Shown here: in pieces, positions 1-9,401 of the stretch
Position numbering within the stretch: the stretch's first letter is position 1
How the letters are laid out: every line of letters starts with the position of its first letter
Assembly: GCA_964598495.1 (NCBI GenBank)
Contig: CAZRBY010000003.1
Location: 66,847-130,846 of the forward strand
Length of the DNA: 64,000 nt
Direction: 5' to 3'
Source of the DNA: Cacconaster sp964598495
Lineage (GTDB): Bacteria; Bacteroidota; Bacteroidia; Bacteroidales; UBA932
The notes under the pieces: model-generated
Databases searched by the model: none
Told to the model about the DNA's origin: nothing
What the model saw: only the letters and a program-made list of their open reading frames with translations
Made by a program: the position numbers and the translations under genes

Positions 1-532
1 TACTACCGAATTCAACATTGAAGGCAACCCTGTTCCTTCATTCATTGATCTTGTAATGGAGATACGGCCTGCACAGGTGACACTTGTGCCGGATGCCGAA
101 GATGTCTTGACTTCCAATGCCGGCTGGGATACAAAACGCAACCTGACATATCTGCAGAAGATATGCAAACTATTTAATGATGCCGGTATCCGTACCTCCA
201 TCTTCATAGATCCTGTCATTGAGATGATACGGTATGCTGCTGAAACCGGCTGCAACCGTGTTGAACTCTACACCGAAGCCTATGCCTCCGGTTATGCCAC
301 AGGACGTGAAAAAGCAATTGAACCATATATAAGAGCGGCAGAAGAGGCCACCCGCCTTGGTCTGGGTCTTAATGCCGGCCACGACCTTAGTCTGGAAAAT
401 CTCCGCTATCTGCGTAAGATGATTCCCAACCTGCTTGAGGTTTCGATAGGCCACGCCCTTATCAGCGACGCCCTATACCTCGGACTCGAAAATACAATTG
501 CGGCATATTTGGAGCAATTGTCCGATTTTTAA
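1..532 (+). CDS. pdxJ: Pyridoxine 5'-phosphate synthase PdxJ (5' end missing)
   Basis: PdxJ makes pyridoxine 5'-phosphate from 1-deoxy-D-xylulose 5-phosphate and 3-amino-2-oxopropyl phosphate in vitamin B6 synthesis. The frame is open from base 2, so about the first 75-80 residues lie outside the window; the first ATG at 56 is internal, because the preceding codons read TEFNIEG, which is family sequence. Visible family motifs are QVTLVPD, NAGWDTK, RVELYTE, LGLNAGHDLSLENL and the C-terminal SIGHALISDALYLGLE, which carries the conserved active-site histidine. The barrel C-terminus is intact and ends normally. The next gene is separate, with its own candidate promoter at the stop codon. Confidence 0.95.
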   Translation, partial: TTEFNIEGNPVPSFIDLVMEIRPAQVTLVPDAEDVLTSNAGWDTKRNLTYLQKICKLFNDAGIRTSIFIDPVIEMIRYAAETGCNRVELYTEAYASGYATGREKAIEPYIRAAEEATRLGLGLNAGHDLSLENLRYLRKMIPNLLEVSIGHALISDALYLGLENTIAAYLEQLSDF

Positions 533-541
533 CTATATTTG
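508..541 (+). promoter_or_regulatory. Candidate Bacteroidetes-type promoter for the OmpH-like gene
   Basis: TATATTTG at 534-541 matches the Bacteroidetes -7 consensus TAnnTTTG. A TTTG lies at 508-511, but the spacer is 22 bp, slightly longer than the usual 19-21. It would start a transcript of roughly 60 nt leader before the ATG at 607. The assignment rests on motif matching only. Confidence 0.45.
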
Positions 542-606
542 CACGATATTTGCTTTTGCAAAAACATCATTAGAATAATATAAATCACATTTTTTAAAGA
601 TTTTTT

Positions 607-1245
607 ATGGAAAACAACGTTCAAGCATCCTGCAGCAACAGGACTCCGATAATCCTCAGCGTTCTCGCCATTATTCTCTGTGCGATTGGATTGATACTTC
701 AATTTGTAGGTGACAAAGGCTCCAAAGTTACCATTCCCGAAGGCGATTCAGAAGTGACAGCCCAGAGGGGTGACATAGTCTATGTGCGTATGGATACCCT
801 TATCATGCAATATGATATGGCAAGCGACCTCTCTTCAACTTTCCAGGCAGAAGCTCAGGCCGTTCAGGACGACCTGAATAAGAGGGGAAGAAAGCTTGAA
901 AGCGATATGAAGAGTTTCGAGAACCAGTATCAGAAAGGTCTTCTCACCCGCTCAAACGCTGAGCAGCAGCAGAATGCCCTCCTCAAACGCCAGCAGGAGC
1001 TCCAGAACTTGGCAAATCAGAAACAGCTTGAGCTACAGGAGAAAGAGTATGTGATGAACAACCAGATAATCCATGCTATAAAGTCTTACCTTGAGGAATA
1101 TAATAAAATACGGGGTTACTCAGCCATTCTAACCACCACAGATGTAACCAACACCGTGATTGTGGGTAATGTAGCCCTCGATATCACTCAGGATGTGGTT
1201 GAAGGTCTCAACGCCGAATATATCAAGGTTAGGAACAAAAACTAG
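607..1245 (+). CDS. OmpH/Skp-family periplasmic chaperone-like protein, membrane-anchored
   Basis: The 212-residue product has an uncleaved-looking hydrophobic segment at about residues 13-33 (IILSVLAIILCAIGLILQF), then a periplasmic region. Residues about 55-70 (RGDIVYVRMDTLIMQYDMA) and a Gln/Glu/Lys-rich coiled coil at about 78-160 follow the Skp/OmpH pattern, in which a trimeric coiled coil cradles unfolded outer-membrane proteins. The C-terminal TTTDVTNTVIVGNVALDIT resembles the end of the OmpH domain, where residues implied in growth are read as 'DITQDVV'. It differs from classic Skp in having a membrane anchor rather than a cleaved signal. It stands alone between pdxJ and purC, and a hairpin with a T-run follows it. 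Confidence 0.8.
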   Translation: MENNVQASCSNRTPIILSVLAIILCAIGLILQFVGDKGSKVTIPEGDSEVTAQRGDIVYVRMDTLIMQYDMASDLSSTFQAEAQAVQDDLNKRGRKLESDMKSFENQYQKGLLTRSNAEQQQNALLKRQQELQNLANQKQLELQEKEYVMNNQIIHAIKSYLEEYNKIRGYSAILTTTDVTNTVIVGNVALDITQDVVEGLNAEYIKVRNKN

Positions 1246-1262
1246 CTTATACCGGACAATAC

Positions 1263-1308
1263 ATTGCCGTATCAGCCCAGTATAACGACTGACTGATGCG
1301 GCAATTTT
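1263..1308 (+). terminator. Rho-independent terminator after the OmpH-like gene
   Basis: The arms ATTGCCGTATCAG (1263-1275) and CTGATGCGGCAAT (1293-1305) pair over 13 bp with one G-T wobble, around a 17-nt loop, and are followed by TTTT. It separates the OmpH-like gene from purC. Confidence 0.75.
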
Positions 1309-1331
1309 CATAAACAGGCCCTTATTTGATT

Positions 1332-2285
1332 ATGAATGCAATAACACACACCGAATTTGATTTTTCAGGACAAACATCGAAATATGTCGGCAAAGTTAGG
1401 GATGTCTATTTCATAGAGGACAAATACCTCGTAATGGTAGCCACAGACAGGATTTCAGCATTTGACGTCGTCCTCCCCAAAGGTATTCCCTACAAAGGAC
1501 AGGTGCTCAACCAGATTGCCTCGTCTTTCCTAGACCAGACTTCCGACATTGTCAAAAACTGGAAAATCGCATCTCCCGATCCAATGGTGACTGTAGGTCA
1601 CAAGTGTGACCCTCTCCCCATAGAAATGATAGTACGCGGCTACCTTACCGGCAGTTCTTGGAGAACCTACAAATCAGGTGAAAGAATGATCTGCGGCGTT
1701 CATATTCCCGAAGGAATGAGGGAACATCAAAAATTCGATCAACCCATCATCACCCCAACCACCAAAGCCGAAATAGGAGAGCACGACCAGGATATCAGCA
1801 AGGAGGAGATCATAAACCGAGGACTTGTATCCCGTGAGGATTACGAAGAACTTGAGCGCATCTCCCTCGCTCTTTACAAAAGGGGTTGCGAGATTGCAGC
1901 CTCACGCGGACTGATACTGGTAGACACCAAATATGAGTTCGGCAAAAAGGATGGTGAAATCTACCTCATAGATGAAATTCACACCCCAGACTCCTCAAGA
2001 TATTTCTACGCCGACTCTTATCGGGAACTCTTTGACAAGGGTGAGCAGCAGAGACAGCTCTCAAAGGAATTTGTAAGGGAGTGGCTTATGGAGAACGGTT
2101 TTAGCGGAAAGCACGGTCAGAGTCTCCCCGAAATGACTCCGGAGCGAGTAGACATCATCTCCGAGAGATATATCGAACTCTACGAAAAGCTCACAGGCAA
2201 AGAGTTCAGCAAAGAGAGCTACGATGAGATCTACGAACGAATAGAAGAGAACATCAAAAACATGCTCGCCAGACTTCCCTTATGA
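1332..2285 (+). CDS. purC: Phosphoribosylaminoimidazole-succinocarboxamide synthase (SAICAR synthase)
   Basis: PurC joins aspartate to CAIR with ATP to make SAICAR in purine synthesis. The product is 317 residues, the usual length for the Bacteroidetes form. Clear family motifs are GKVRDVYF near the start, VMVATDRISAFDVVLP, VEMIVRGYLTGS-type substrate segment (here IEMIVRGYLTGSSWRTY), GLILVDTKYEFGK and DEIHTPDSSRYFY. I chose the ATG at 1332 rather than an upstream in-frame TTG at 1326, because the ATG start gives the usual N-terminus. The stop overlaps the start of the LysM gene by 4 bp (ATGA), so the two are probably translationally coupled. Confidence 0.97.
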   Translation: MNAITHTEFDFSGQTSKYVGKVRDVYFIEDKYLVMVATDRISAFDVVLPKGIPYKGQVLNQIASSFLDQTSDIVKNWKIASPDPMVTVGHKCDPLPIEMIVRGYLTGSSWRTYKSGERMICGVHIPEGMREHQKFDQPIITPTTKAEIGEHDQDISKEEIINRGLVSREDYEELERISLALYKRGCEIAASRGLILVDTKYEFGKKDGEIYLIDEIHTPDSSRYFYADSYRELFDKGEQQRQLSKEFVREWLMENGFSGKHGQSLPEMTPERVDIISERYIELYEKLTGKEFSKESYDEIYERIEENIKNMLARLPL

Positions 2286-4006
2286 AAAAAACAGTAATAA
2301 CAACCCTCCTAGTGCTGCTCTTCCTCCCTCTGGGAGCGCAGAACACCGTGCCTCCCCAAATCACCATTTCCACTGAGAAAGTCAACATTGGCGGAAACAT
2401 CTACCTTATCCACAAGGTGGAGTCGGGAGAAACCATCTACTCACTCTGCAGAGCTTATAAGGTTGAATCCGAAGAGCTTTTCAAAGCTAATCCCCAACTA
2501 AAAGAGGGGCTTAAGGCGGGTAAAATCATCTATATCCCCACATCGGCTAAAGCAGAGATTTCCCAACCGAATGCCCCGATCCAATCTGCTGAGGAGGAAC
2601 AAAAAAAGATAGAAAAGGAGCCGGAAAGCTTAGAACATGAGGTACCTGAAAAAGATTATGTGGAGCACAGGGTCAAACTATTCGAAACCCTCAACTCCAT
2701 CTCTCGAAAATATAATGTTTCCGTAAGGAAGATTATGGAGTTCAACGAACTTGAGAGCAGCTTCATTTCGTTCAGACAGATACTCCGAATCCCAATAAAA
2801 AAGGAATCGGAGAAGCCGGAAGAGGAGCTCGAAGATGAAGAAAAAGTTGTCGAGGAGATTGTGAATGATATTCCGGAAGGTATTCCATTTGAACAGATGA
2901 GCGACACTGAAGCTCTCGCCAAGATAGAACTGCTTAAGGGCCTTACCCATTTTGACAGGAGAAATCCGATAAAAATAGCCCTGATACTCCCCTTTGACAC
3001 ACACACTTCCACACCCTCCGCAAATTACCTCGATTTCTACAGCGGAGCTCTTATGGCAGTAGAAAAGCTTAAAGAGGCCGGATTGCAAATAGCTCTAAAC
3101 ACCATAGACATATCCGCATACTCCTGGCTGGGAGAAATCTTCCAGAATAATATGATAAAGGATTGCAATCTTGTGGTTGGGCATATCGATGCAAATCAAA
3201 TCAACACCTTCACTGACTACTGCAGTTATAACAAAATACCTTTTGTATCTCCTCTCGATCTGCAAACCGACTCACTCGCATTTCATAACCGCTATTTCTT
3301 TCAAATGCCCGTGACGGCAGCCACCCAAACAAAGAACCTTATCGGCAGGATAAATCTCGGCGATAATTCGAAGTTGACAATTTTCTCTGACGCCTCCGGC
3401 AGTGAAGAGACCTACAGACGCAGCATTCTGGCGGCAATTGATTCGGCCGGACTCCCCCGCAATGAGATCAGATACCATATCGTCAGCGGCAGGACCATCA
3501 TAGATTCACTCATCACTACAATGAGTCCCGATGTTGAACACCATATTGTAGTGGCTTCAGAGCAGGAAGCATTTGCTTCGGATGTAATCAGGAACATGGG
3601 GGTACTGAAGTTTCACGGGTATAATATCAAACTCTACTGTTCCAACAGAATCAGAAATTTCGAGACCATTGAAGGAAACCTTTTACACGAGGTCAACGCT
3701 CACATTTCCACCAATTATTTCGTCGATTACGGAGACAAGGCTACAAAGGAATTCATCCTCGGCTATCGTGCCCTTTTCAAAACAGAGCCCACTCCATTTG
3801 CCTTTCACGGATATGACACATTCCTCTATTTCATCACGGTCATAAATGATTTAGGCAAGGATTTCTCCAATTTGATCTATTATTGCCCGATGAATATGCT
3901 CCAAAATGACATTCATTTCCGTAGAACAGGGCCCGACGGAGGATTTGTAAATATTGACAGTAGGGATTTGGAGTACACACCCGACAGTAGGATTACCGTC
4001 AAATAG
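2282..4006 (+). CDS. Exported protein with two LysM domains and a periplasmic-binding-protein-like domain
   Basis: The 574-residue product has a signal peptide (1-20, ending LPLGAQ). Two LysM repeats lie at about 41-87 (IHKVESGETIYSLCRAYKV...) and 126-172 (EHRVKLFETLNSISRKYNV...), a fold that binds peptidoglycan glycan chains. An acidic linker (173-200) leads to a C-terminal region of about 340 residues that starts KIALILPFD and has the alternating pattern of type 1 periplasmic-binding (ABC amino-acid receptor-like) proteins. No permease genes are adjacent, so a transport role is not shown; a structural role at the cell wall is an alternative. It is coupled to purC by a 4-bp overlap and converges on the aminopeptidase gene with an 8-bp overlap of the 3' ends. 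Confidence 0.85.
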   Translation: MKKTVITTLLVLLFLPLGAQNTVPPQITISTEKVNIGGNIYLIHKVESGETIYSLCRAYKVESEELFKANPQLKEGLKAGKIIYIPTSAKAEISQPNAPIQSAEEEQKKIEKEPESLEHEVPEKDYVEHRVKLFETLNSISRKYNVSVRKIMEFNELESSFISFRQILRIPIKKESEKPEEELEDEEKVVEEIVNDIPEGIPFEQMSDTEALAKIELLKGLTHFDRRNPIKIALILPFDTHTSTPSANYLDFYSGALMAVEKLKEAGLQIALNTIDISAYSWLGEIFQNNMIKDCNLVVGHIDANQINTFTDYCSYNKIPFVSPLDLQTDSLAFHNRYFFQMPVTAATQTKNLIGRINLGDNSKLTIFSDASGSEETYRRSILAAIDSAGLPRNEIRYHIVSGRTIIDSLITTMSPDVEHHIVVASEQEAFASDVIRNMGVLKFHGYNIKLYCSNRIRNFETIEGNLLHEVNAHISTNYFVDYGDKATKEFILGYRALFKTEPTPFAFHGYDTFLYFITVINDLGKDFSNLIYYCPMNMLQNDIHFRRTGPDGGFVNIDSRDLEYTPDSRITVK

Positions 4007-5774
4007 GACAGCACTTGTTTTTCAGCCATATCGCCTCTTCATCTTTGAGATGGGGGGCGATTTTTTCATAAACTCGGCGGTGGTAATTGTTAAGCCATTC
4101 TACACATTCATCCCCTAATTGTTCGCGGTCAATACAAGAGGTGGCGATTGGAACAAGAGTAAGAGTTTCAAATCTGTAGAATATGCCGAACTCATTCTCG
4201 GTAAAGGGTTCAACTGCAAGTACATTTTCAATGCGGATGCCATATTCTCCTTCGATATAGAGCGCCGGCTCGTTAGACTGTACCATTCCGGGGAGTAGTG
4301 CCACCCCGCTGTCCCTGTCCATACGAATGTTCTGGGGCCCTTCATGTACACAGAGGTAGTGACCTATACCGTGGCCGGTGCCATGGAAAAAGAGTCTGCC
4401 GCGAGAGATCAGCGGTTGTCGTGCAAGAATATCGAGCTGATATCCGGTGGTTCCTTTGACAAAGGAGGCCATGGAAAGCCGTATCATACCCTTCAGCACC
4501 GCAGTATAGTCCGCAATTTGAATCGGCGTAAGCTCTGAGAGAGGTATCGTACGCGTAGTATCAGTGGTGCCGCAGGGATAGTGTGCTCCAGTGTCCATCA
4601 GGAGGAATCCACGAGCAGTGACAACTGCTGCCTCTTCATCAGAAGTGGCGCTATAGTGCGGTGAGGCAGCGTTTGCATTAAAAGCTACTATCGGTTCAAA
4701 GCTCTCACCTCGATAATCCGGACTTGTCCGACGGTATGCAATGAGCTGCTGAGCTATGGAATATTCATTGAGGGTGCCACCAGCAATGTTATCTTCTATA
4801 TACTTGAGTATTCTGCACCAGGCAATACCGTCGAGGAGATTTGCCTCGCAAAAACCCTCCAGCTCAACTCGGTTTTTGATGCTCTTGCGATATGTGACCT
4901 CACCTTCGGCTCTGGATTCATAGCCAAAGTGCTTGGCATCGGCAAAAATGGATTCCAAACGCATGGAAGTAGATGTTGCCGGAGATAAAAAATGAATTGA
5001 CTCATCTGAGGCCAACTCTTGGCACACTTCGTAGAATGAGGCATAAGGGAGAATTTCTACCTGTTGTGATGCAAGATAAACGAGAGCTTCCTCTTCAAAT
5101 GCCTCTTTACAGGCAAAGAGCAAAATCTTATCACTAAACACCAAAGCATAAGAAAGTGCAACCGGATTGTAGTCAATGTCGCTTCCACGAATATTGCAGA
5201 GCCACATTATATCGTCACATCGCGTCAGTATACGGCAAACTCGCATATTAGCCGGATCTCCGGAAAAGACCATTTCAAGTTTGGCTGCCACGGAAAGTCC
5301 TGAATGTGACTCTTTCTGTAGAATTACCGGTCCGAAACGCAGAGGAGCGCGTCCGGGAAGAATGTTATCAAAAGGATCTGCAATCCCCACTACCCGTGCT
5401 TTCAGGTTCTTGCGGTAAGATGCATACTCAGCAGCAGAAAAGAGCGCTCCGTCAATCAGTATCGTACCACAGTCATCTGTGCGTGCATTCAGCCATGACA
5501 TTATAGTCGGCACACCCTCAACCCCCATCTTCATAAGTTCGATGCCTGTGCCTTGAAGCTGGGCCTCAGCCTGGATAAAATATCGTGAATCGGTCCAGAG
5601 AGCCGCCTCCGAAAGTGTTATGACAAGAGTACCGGCAGAACCGTCAAATCCGCTCAAAATAGCACGTATGCAGAAATGTTGCTGCACATACTCCCCAAAA
5701 TGGGGATCGTTGGAGGGAACGATGATAGCATCCGCTCTTTCGGCAGAAAGATATGCACGTACTCTGTCCAGCAT
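3999..5774 (-). CDS. Xaa-Pro aminopeptidase (aminopeptidase P, M24B family)
   Basis: This cytosolic dimetal enzyme removes an N-terminal residue that precedes proline. The 591-residue protein has two creatinase-type N-terminal domains (about 1-300) and a pita-bread catalytic domain. The five expected metal ligands are visible: Asp394 (LLMDTGAHY), Asp405 (TTDTTRT), His468 (GTGHGIGH), Glu502 (SNEPALY) and Glu516 (YGIRIEN). The length matches the long, three-domain form seen in Bacteroidetes and eukaryotes. No signal peptide is present. It lies 13 bp behind nagB on the same strand, so the two are probably cotranscribed. Confidence 0.95.
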   Translation of the reverse strand: MLDRVRAYLSAERADAIIVPSNDPHFGEYVQQHFCIRAILSGFDGSAGTLVITLSEAALWTDSRYFIQAEAQLQGTGIELMKMGVEGVPTIMSWLNARTDDCGTILIDGALFSAAEYASYRKNLKARVVGIADPFDNILPGRAPLRFGPVILQKESHSGLSVAAKLEMVFSGDPANMRVCRILTRCDDIMWLCNIRGSDIDYNPVALSYALVFSDKILLFACKEAFEEEALVYLASQQVEILPYASFYEVCQELASDESIHFLSPATSTSMRLESIFADAKHFGYESRAEGEVTYRKSIKNRVELEGFCEANLLDGIAWCRILKYIEDNIAGGTLNEYSIAQQLIAYRRTSPDYRGESFEPIVAFNANAASPHYSATSDEEAAVVTARGFLLMDTGAHYPCGTTDTTRTIPLSELTPIQIADYTAVLKGMIRLSMASFVKGTTGYQLDILARQPLISRGRLFFHGTGHGIGHYLCVHEGPQNIRMDRDSGVALLPGMVQSNEPALYIEGEYGIRIENVLAVEPFTENEFGIFYRFETLTLVPIATSCIDREQLGDECVEWLNNYHRRVYEKIAPHLKDEEAIWLKNKCCPI

Positions 5775-5787
5775 AAGTTCTTTATTA

Positions 5788-6597
5788 TTAAAGAAGTGAA
5801 GCGGGATCGAGGTTGTATTTCTCGATATCCTTGAAATAGTTTACAGTTCCCACCTTGAGCTCCACCGTTGCGGCATCGTCGCATACAATGATCCCCTTGC
5901 GATGCATCTGGAGTATGGAAATGGTCCAGATATGGTTGACAGAACCCTCAACGGCGTGATATAGAGCCCTTGCCTTATTGTGTCCGTTCACGAGGATTAG
6001 CACCTCTTCGGAGTCCATAATTGTGCCTACGCCTACTGTTAGGGCTGTTTTGGGCACTTTGTTTATATCGTGATCAAAAAAGCGGGAGTTGGCTATGATG
6101 GTGTCGGTGGTAAGTGACTTGACACGGGTGCGTGAGGTAAGTGATGAACCCGGCTCGTTGAAAGCGATGTGACCGTCAGCGCCTATACCGCCCATAAAGA
6201 GTTTTATACCCCCGTAAGAGACAATTTTCTGCTCATATTCTTCACACTCCTTATGTAGATCTTCTGCGTTTCCGTTTAGAATGTTGACATTCTGTTTGGG
6301 AATATCTATGTGAGAGAAGAAATTAGTCCACATAAATGTTCTGTAGCTCTCGGAATGGTCTGCAGGGATGCCGATATATTCGTCCATGTTGAAGGTGACA
6401 ACATTTTTGAATGACACCTTACCTGTATTATAAAGATGGATCAGTTCCTTATAAGTGCCCAGGGGAGTTGATCCGGTAGGGAGGCCGAGCACGAAAGGGC
6501 GCTCCGCTGTAGGTGCAAAGTCATTGATTTTCTTTGTAATGTAGGCGGCAGCCCATTGTGACATCTTTCCGTAAGATTCTTGGATAATAAGTCTCAT
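5788..6597 (-). CDS. nagB: Glucosamine-6-phosphate deaminase
   Basis: NagB converts glucosamine 6-phosphate to fructose 6-phosphate and ammonia, feeding amino sugars into glycolysis. The 269 residues match the usual length of the hexameric enzyme. Motifs are LGLPTGSTPLGTY (phosphate loop), FNMDEYIG with the catalytic Asp, and IGADGHIAFNEPGSS, which holds the catalytic Asp-His-Glu set. The C-terminal part is complete. It sits 27 bp downstream of recN and 13 bp upstream of the aminopeptidase gene. No nagA is in the window. Confidence 0.96.
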   Translation of the reverse strand: MRLIIQESYGKMSQWAAAYITKKINDFAPTAERPFVLGLPTGSTPLGTYKELIHLYNTGKVSFKNVVTFNMDEYIGIPADHSESYRTFMWTNFFSHIDIPKQNVNILNGNAEDLHKECEEYEQKIVSYGGIKLFMGGIGADGHIAFNEPGSSLTSRTRVKSLTTDTIIANSRFFDHDINKVPKTALTVGVGTIMDSEEVLILVNGHNKARALYHAVEGSVNHIWTISILQMHRKGIIVCDDAATVELKVGTVNYFKDIEKYNLDPASLL

Positions 6598-6624
6598 GGT
6601 ATTACATTTTTATATATTATTTTT

Positions 6625-8214
6625 TTATTCGGATTGCAGTAGGACGCGCGCATTTGCAAATGCCTCATCGGTGAGTTTTGAACCGCTCAACATGCGTGCG
6701 ATTTCTCTGACACGTTCCTCTCCCTCAATAAATTTTATTTGGGTGCTCGGTTCGTCCCCCTCATCAAAAGTCTTATAGACCAGGTAGTGAGCAGAACCTT
6801 TGCTGGCCACCTGCGGTAAATGCGTGATGGCAAATATCTGCATTTTTCGTCCCATATCCACTATCTTGCGCCCCATCTTGTCGGCAACGCTACCGGAAAC
6901 TCCGGCATCTATTTCATCAAAAATCATTGTCGGCATCCCTATATATTGCGCCATCAATCCCTTAATGACAAGCATTATCCTCGACAGTTCACCACCTGAA
7001 GCACACTTGGAAAGCTCCTTGGGCTCACCTCCATTGGCTGAAAAGAGAAAAACTGCTCCATCGCGCTCCACTTGTACTGAGAAAAGTGCGAACGGCATCT
7101 CCAAAGCCCTGACTGCGTCCTCTATCTCCTTTGAAAGTAAAGGAGCTGACTGGGAACGCTGATTGAAAATGGCCTCTGCACGAGCATCACAACTGCTTTT
7201 GAGTGCATCTCTACGCTTTTCAGCCGCCTCTTTCTCTATCGAAAGGTCAAGTGATTTACCCAATTGCGCCCCGAGCGACTCTCTTAGGGATATCAACTCA
7301 CCGATGCCACCCACGGCATGCTTGCGCATAAGGTCATAAAGGAGCGAAAGGCGTTCATCTACAATCTGTAAGCGCTGAGGAGAAGAGACAACGGAGCCTC
7401 CCTTGCTCATAATCTCGCTTTCTATGTCCTTAAGCTCAATCCTGGATGAGGAGATACGCTCGACAAGCGGTCCGAACTCAGGAATAAAGGAAGAAAGCCT
7501 GGACAATAGTGACTCTATCTCCTTTAGACGAGAGGATATACTTCCCGCTTCTCCTTCGAAGAGCGATTCAATACGGGAAATGCTCTGCAATATTTCTTCA
7601 CTGTTGGCCAACTGTGCTTGCTCTGCCTCGAGTTCTTCCAGCTCGCCTTCTACAAGAGCAGCCCCCTCCAACTGCGCAAATTGGTACTCCAGATAGTCGC
7701 TTGTGCGGGCTGCCTCAGCTATTTTCTGTTCAAGATCCGATATTTCGCGACAAACATTCAAGTACTGCGCGTGCTCTGCCTCGTATTCGCTGACTTGGAG
7801 AGTCAACCCGGCAAAGTGGTCCAATATAGAAGTTTGAAATCCGGTCCGTGAGAGCAGCAGATGCTGATGCTGCGAGTGGATATCTACAAGAGATTCCGAA
7901 AGATTTTTAATCTGCTCCAGAGTGGCCGGCTCATCGTCGATGAATATGCGCGAACGACCTCCCGGAGATATTACCCTTCTCAGGATGCATTCTTGACCCT
8001 CTTCAAGGGTAAAAATTGCTTCTACCACGCAATTGCGTGTACGGTCTTTAAGCGTGGAGATATCCGAGCGGCCTCCCAGCACCAGAGACAAAGCACCTAG
8101 TAGGATTGACTTTCCTGCGCCCGTCTCACCTGTAATGATGATAAGATTGTCCGGGAAAATGATATCCAAACAATCGATCAGGGCATAGTTCTGTATTGTC
8201 AATCTACTGAGCAT
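6625..8214 (-). CDS. recN: DNA repair protein RecN
   Basis: RecN is an SMC-like ATPase that acts early in double-strand break repair. The 529-residue protein has Walker A (GETGAGKSILLGALSLVLGG, about 30-49), a long coiled coil in the middle, the ABC signature region (KELSKCASGGELSRIMLVIK) and Walker B (PTMIFDEIDAGVSG). The length is near the family norm of about 550. It follows the omega-like gene and BamD, an order common in Bacteroidales, although coaBC, which often sits here, is absent. Confidence 0.96.
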   Translation of the reverse strand: MLSRLTIQNYALIDCLDIIFPDNLIIITGETGAGKSILLGALSLVLGGRSDISTLKDRTRNCVVEAIFTLEEGQECILRRVISPGGRSRIFIDDEPATLEQIKNLSESLVDIHSQHQHLLLSRTGFQTSILDHFAGLTLQVSEYEAEHAQYLNVCREISDLEQKIAEAARTSDYLEYQFAQLEGAALVEGELEELEAEQAQLANSEEILQSISRIESLFEGEAGSISSRLKEIESLLSRLSSFIPEFGPLVERISSSRIELKDIESEIMSKGGSVVSSPQRLQIVDERLSLLYDLMRKHAVGGIGELISLRESLGAQLGKSLDLSIEKEAAEKRRDALKSSCDARAEAIFNQRSQSAPLLSKEIEDAVRALEMPFALFSVQVERDGAVFLFSANGGEPKELSKCASGGELSRIMLVIKGLMAQYIGMPTMIFDEIDAGVSGSVADKMGRKIVDMGRKMQIFAITHLPQVASKGSAHYLVYKTFDEGDEPSTQIKFIEGEERVREIARMLSGSKLTDEAFANARVLLQSE

Positions 8215-8242
8215 ACGGATACTCTATGCGTGGGCGGCAGTG

Positions 8243-8557
8243 TTATTCCTCCGCCTTACGGTAATAGATCTGGTTTTCCTCAAACTCGTTTATAGCAACG
8301 AGAGTGGGCTTGGGCTGAGCTTCGTAATACTTGGAGATTTCCGCCTGCTCTTTGTTTTCGAAGGTCTCTTCAAGGGCGTCTGCATCACTCTTGAACTGTG
8401 CGAGCTTTTCGCTGAGTTCCTTTTTGACTGAAGCAGCAATTTGGTTGGACCTGATGGAAACAATCTTCACGGTTTCGTAGATGTTGCCTGTAGGCTCTGC
8501 GAGCTCGGAAAGATTTCGTGTTTCCGTGTTGTTGCTTATAGGTTTAGTGTTGCTCAT
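8243..8557 (-). CDS. rpoZ: RNA polymerase omega-like (Rpb6-type) subunit
   Basis: This 104-residue protein matches the Bacteroidetes omega/Rpb6-like family, which helps assemble core RNA polymerase by clamping beta-prime. The diagnostic stretch is GNIYETVKIVSIRSNQIA, followed by a helix-rich segment and KPTLVAINEFEENQIYYR. The N-terminal 15 residues are Ser/Asn/Thr-rich and variable. It lies 15 bp behind bamD and 28 bp ahead of recN on the same strand. Confidence 0.85.
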   Translation of the reverse strand: MSNTKPISNNTETRNLSELAEPTGNIYETVKIVSIRSNQIAASVKKELSEKLAQFKSDADALEETFENKEQAEISKYYEAQPKPTLVAINEFEENQIYYRKAEE

Positions 8558-8572
8558 TATATATTTATTGTT

Positions 8573-9397
8573 TTAATTATTTTCTTCGGGGGAATTCTTC
8601 TTGAGAATTGTTTGTACTTTGGCATAAAGTCCATCGAGTTCCTTGCGGTATTGCGACTCGGGATATTCGCTGATAACATTGAAATAGTCATCTACAAATG
8701 TAAGGTAACGCTCACGCTGTTTGTCTGGGATACTCATAGAGGCATACTTGTATGCCGACATTGCGGTATAGTAGAGCACTGCTTCGCGATAACGGTTGTC
8801 AGCATTCTCCTTGAGAACATTTTTCAACGCATGATGGGCTGCCAGATAGTCCTCCATATGGTAATAAAGATAGGCAGATTTGTATGACTTGAGCTCCAGA
8901 CGGCCATTGAGCTCATCCGCCATCTCGTGACATCTGGCAACATACTCAGACTTGGGATTCTCAACCACGAATTCATGGATGGCACCGAGAGCCTTGTAGG
9001 TCGGGCGCTGGTCAAGTTCATAGCGGTAAGTGCCTTTGTACAGACAATCCAGTCGATAAAACTTGGCCTTCTCAGTGAAGGGACTGAGAGGATAAACGCT
9101 TATAAACTGGCTGAAATTACTCTCGGCAGTTGTAAAATCACCGTAGTAGTAGTTGCTCAGGCCCCAGTAATATTGTACAGTGTCATCCTGAGGGGTGCCA
9201 TTTGTGGCAATGGTCAGCGCTTCGAAGAGTTCAGCTGCCTTTAGATATTTCTTGGCTTCAAACATTTCGAATGCCAGCGCATATTTTGCGGGGATATCAT
9301 TTCCGTGAAGAACGGCGTCGTACTGCGACTTGCAAGCAGTAAGGCCGATAATGGAAAAAGAAATGAGAGCCAGAATAGGTCTGTACTTTTTTATCAT
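8573..9397 (-). CDS. bamD: Outer-membrane assembly lipoprotein BamD
   Basis: BamD is the essential TPR lipoprotein of the BAM complex that inserts beta-barrel proteins into the outer membrane. From the ATG at 9397 the product is 274 residues with a lipoprotein signal ending in the lipobox LTAC (Cys about 22). Tandem TPR-like helices follow: YALAFEMFEAKKYLKAAELF, YYWGLSNYYYGDFTTAESNF, YPLSPFTEKAKFYRLDCLY, the usual BamD spacing. A longer in-frame reading from 9526 runs into trxB and lacks a signal peptide, so I reject it. The start is 4 bp after the trxB stop. Confidence 0.93.
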   Translation of the reverse strand: MIKKYRPILALISFSIIGLTACKSQYDAVLHGNDIPAKYALAFEMFEAKKYLKAAELFEALTIATNGTPQDDTVQYYWGLSNYYYGDFTTAESNFSQFISVYPLSPFTEKAKFYRLDCLYKGTYRYELDQRPTYKALGAIHEFVVENPKSEYVARCHEMADELNGRLELKSYKSAYLYYHMEDYLAAHHALKNVLKENADNRYREAVLYYTAMSAYKYASMSIPDKQRERYLTFVDDYFNVISEYPESQYRKELDGLYAKVQTILKKNSPEENN

Positions 9398-9401
9398 GTT
9401 G

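Noticed and set aside
2656..3088. Minus-strand ORFs with poly-Ser
   Set aside because: They are shadows of the Glu-rich linker in the LysM gene.
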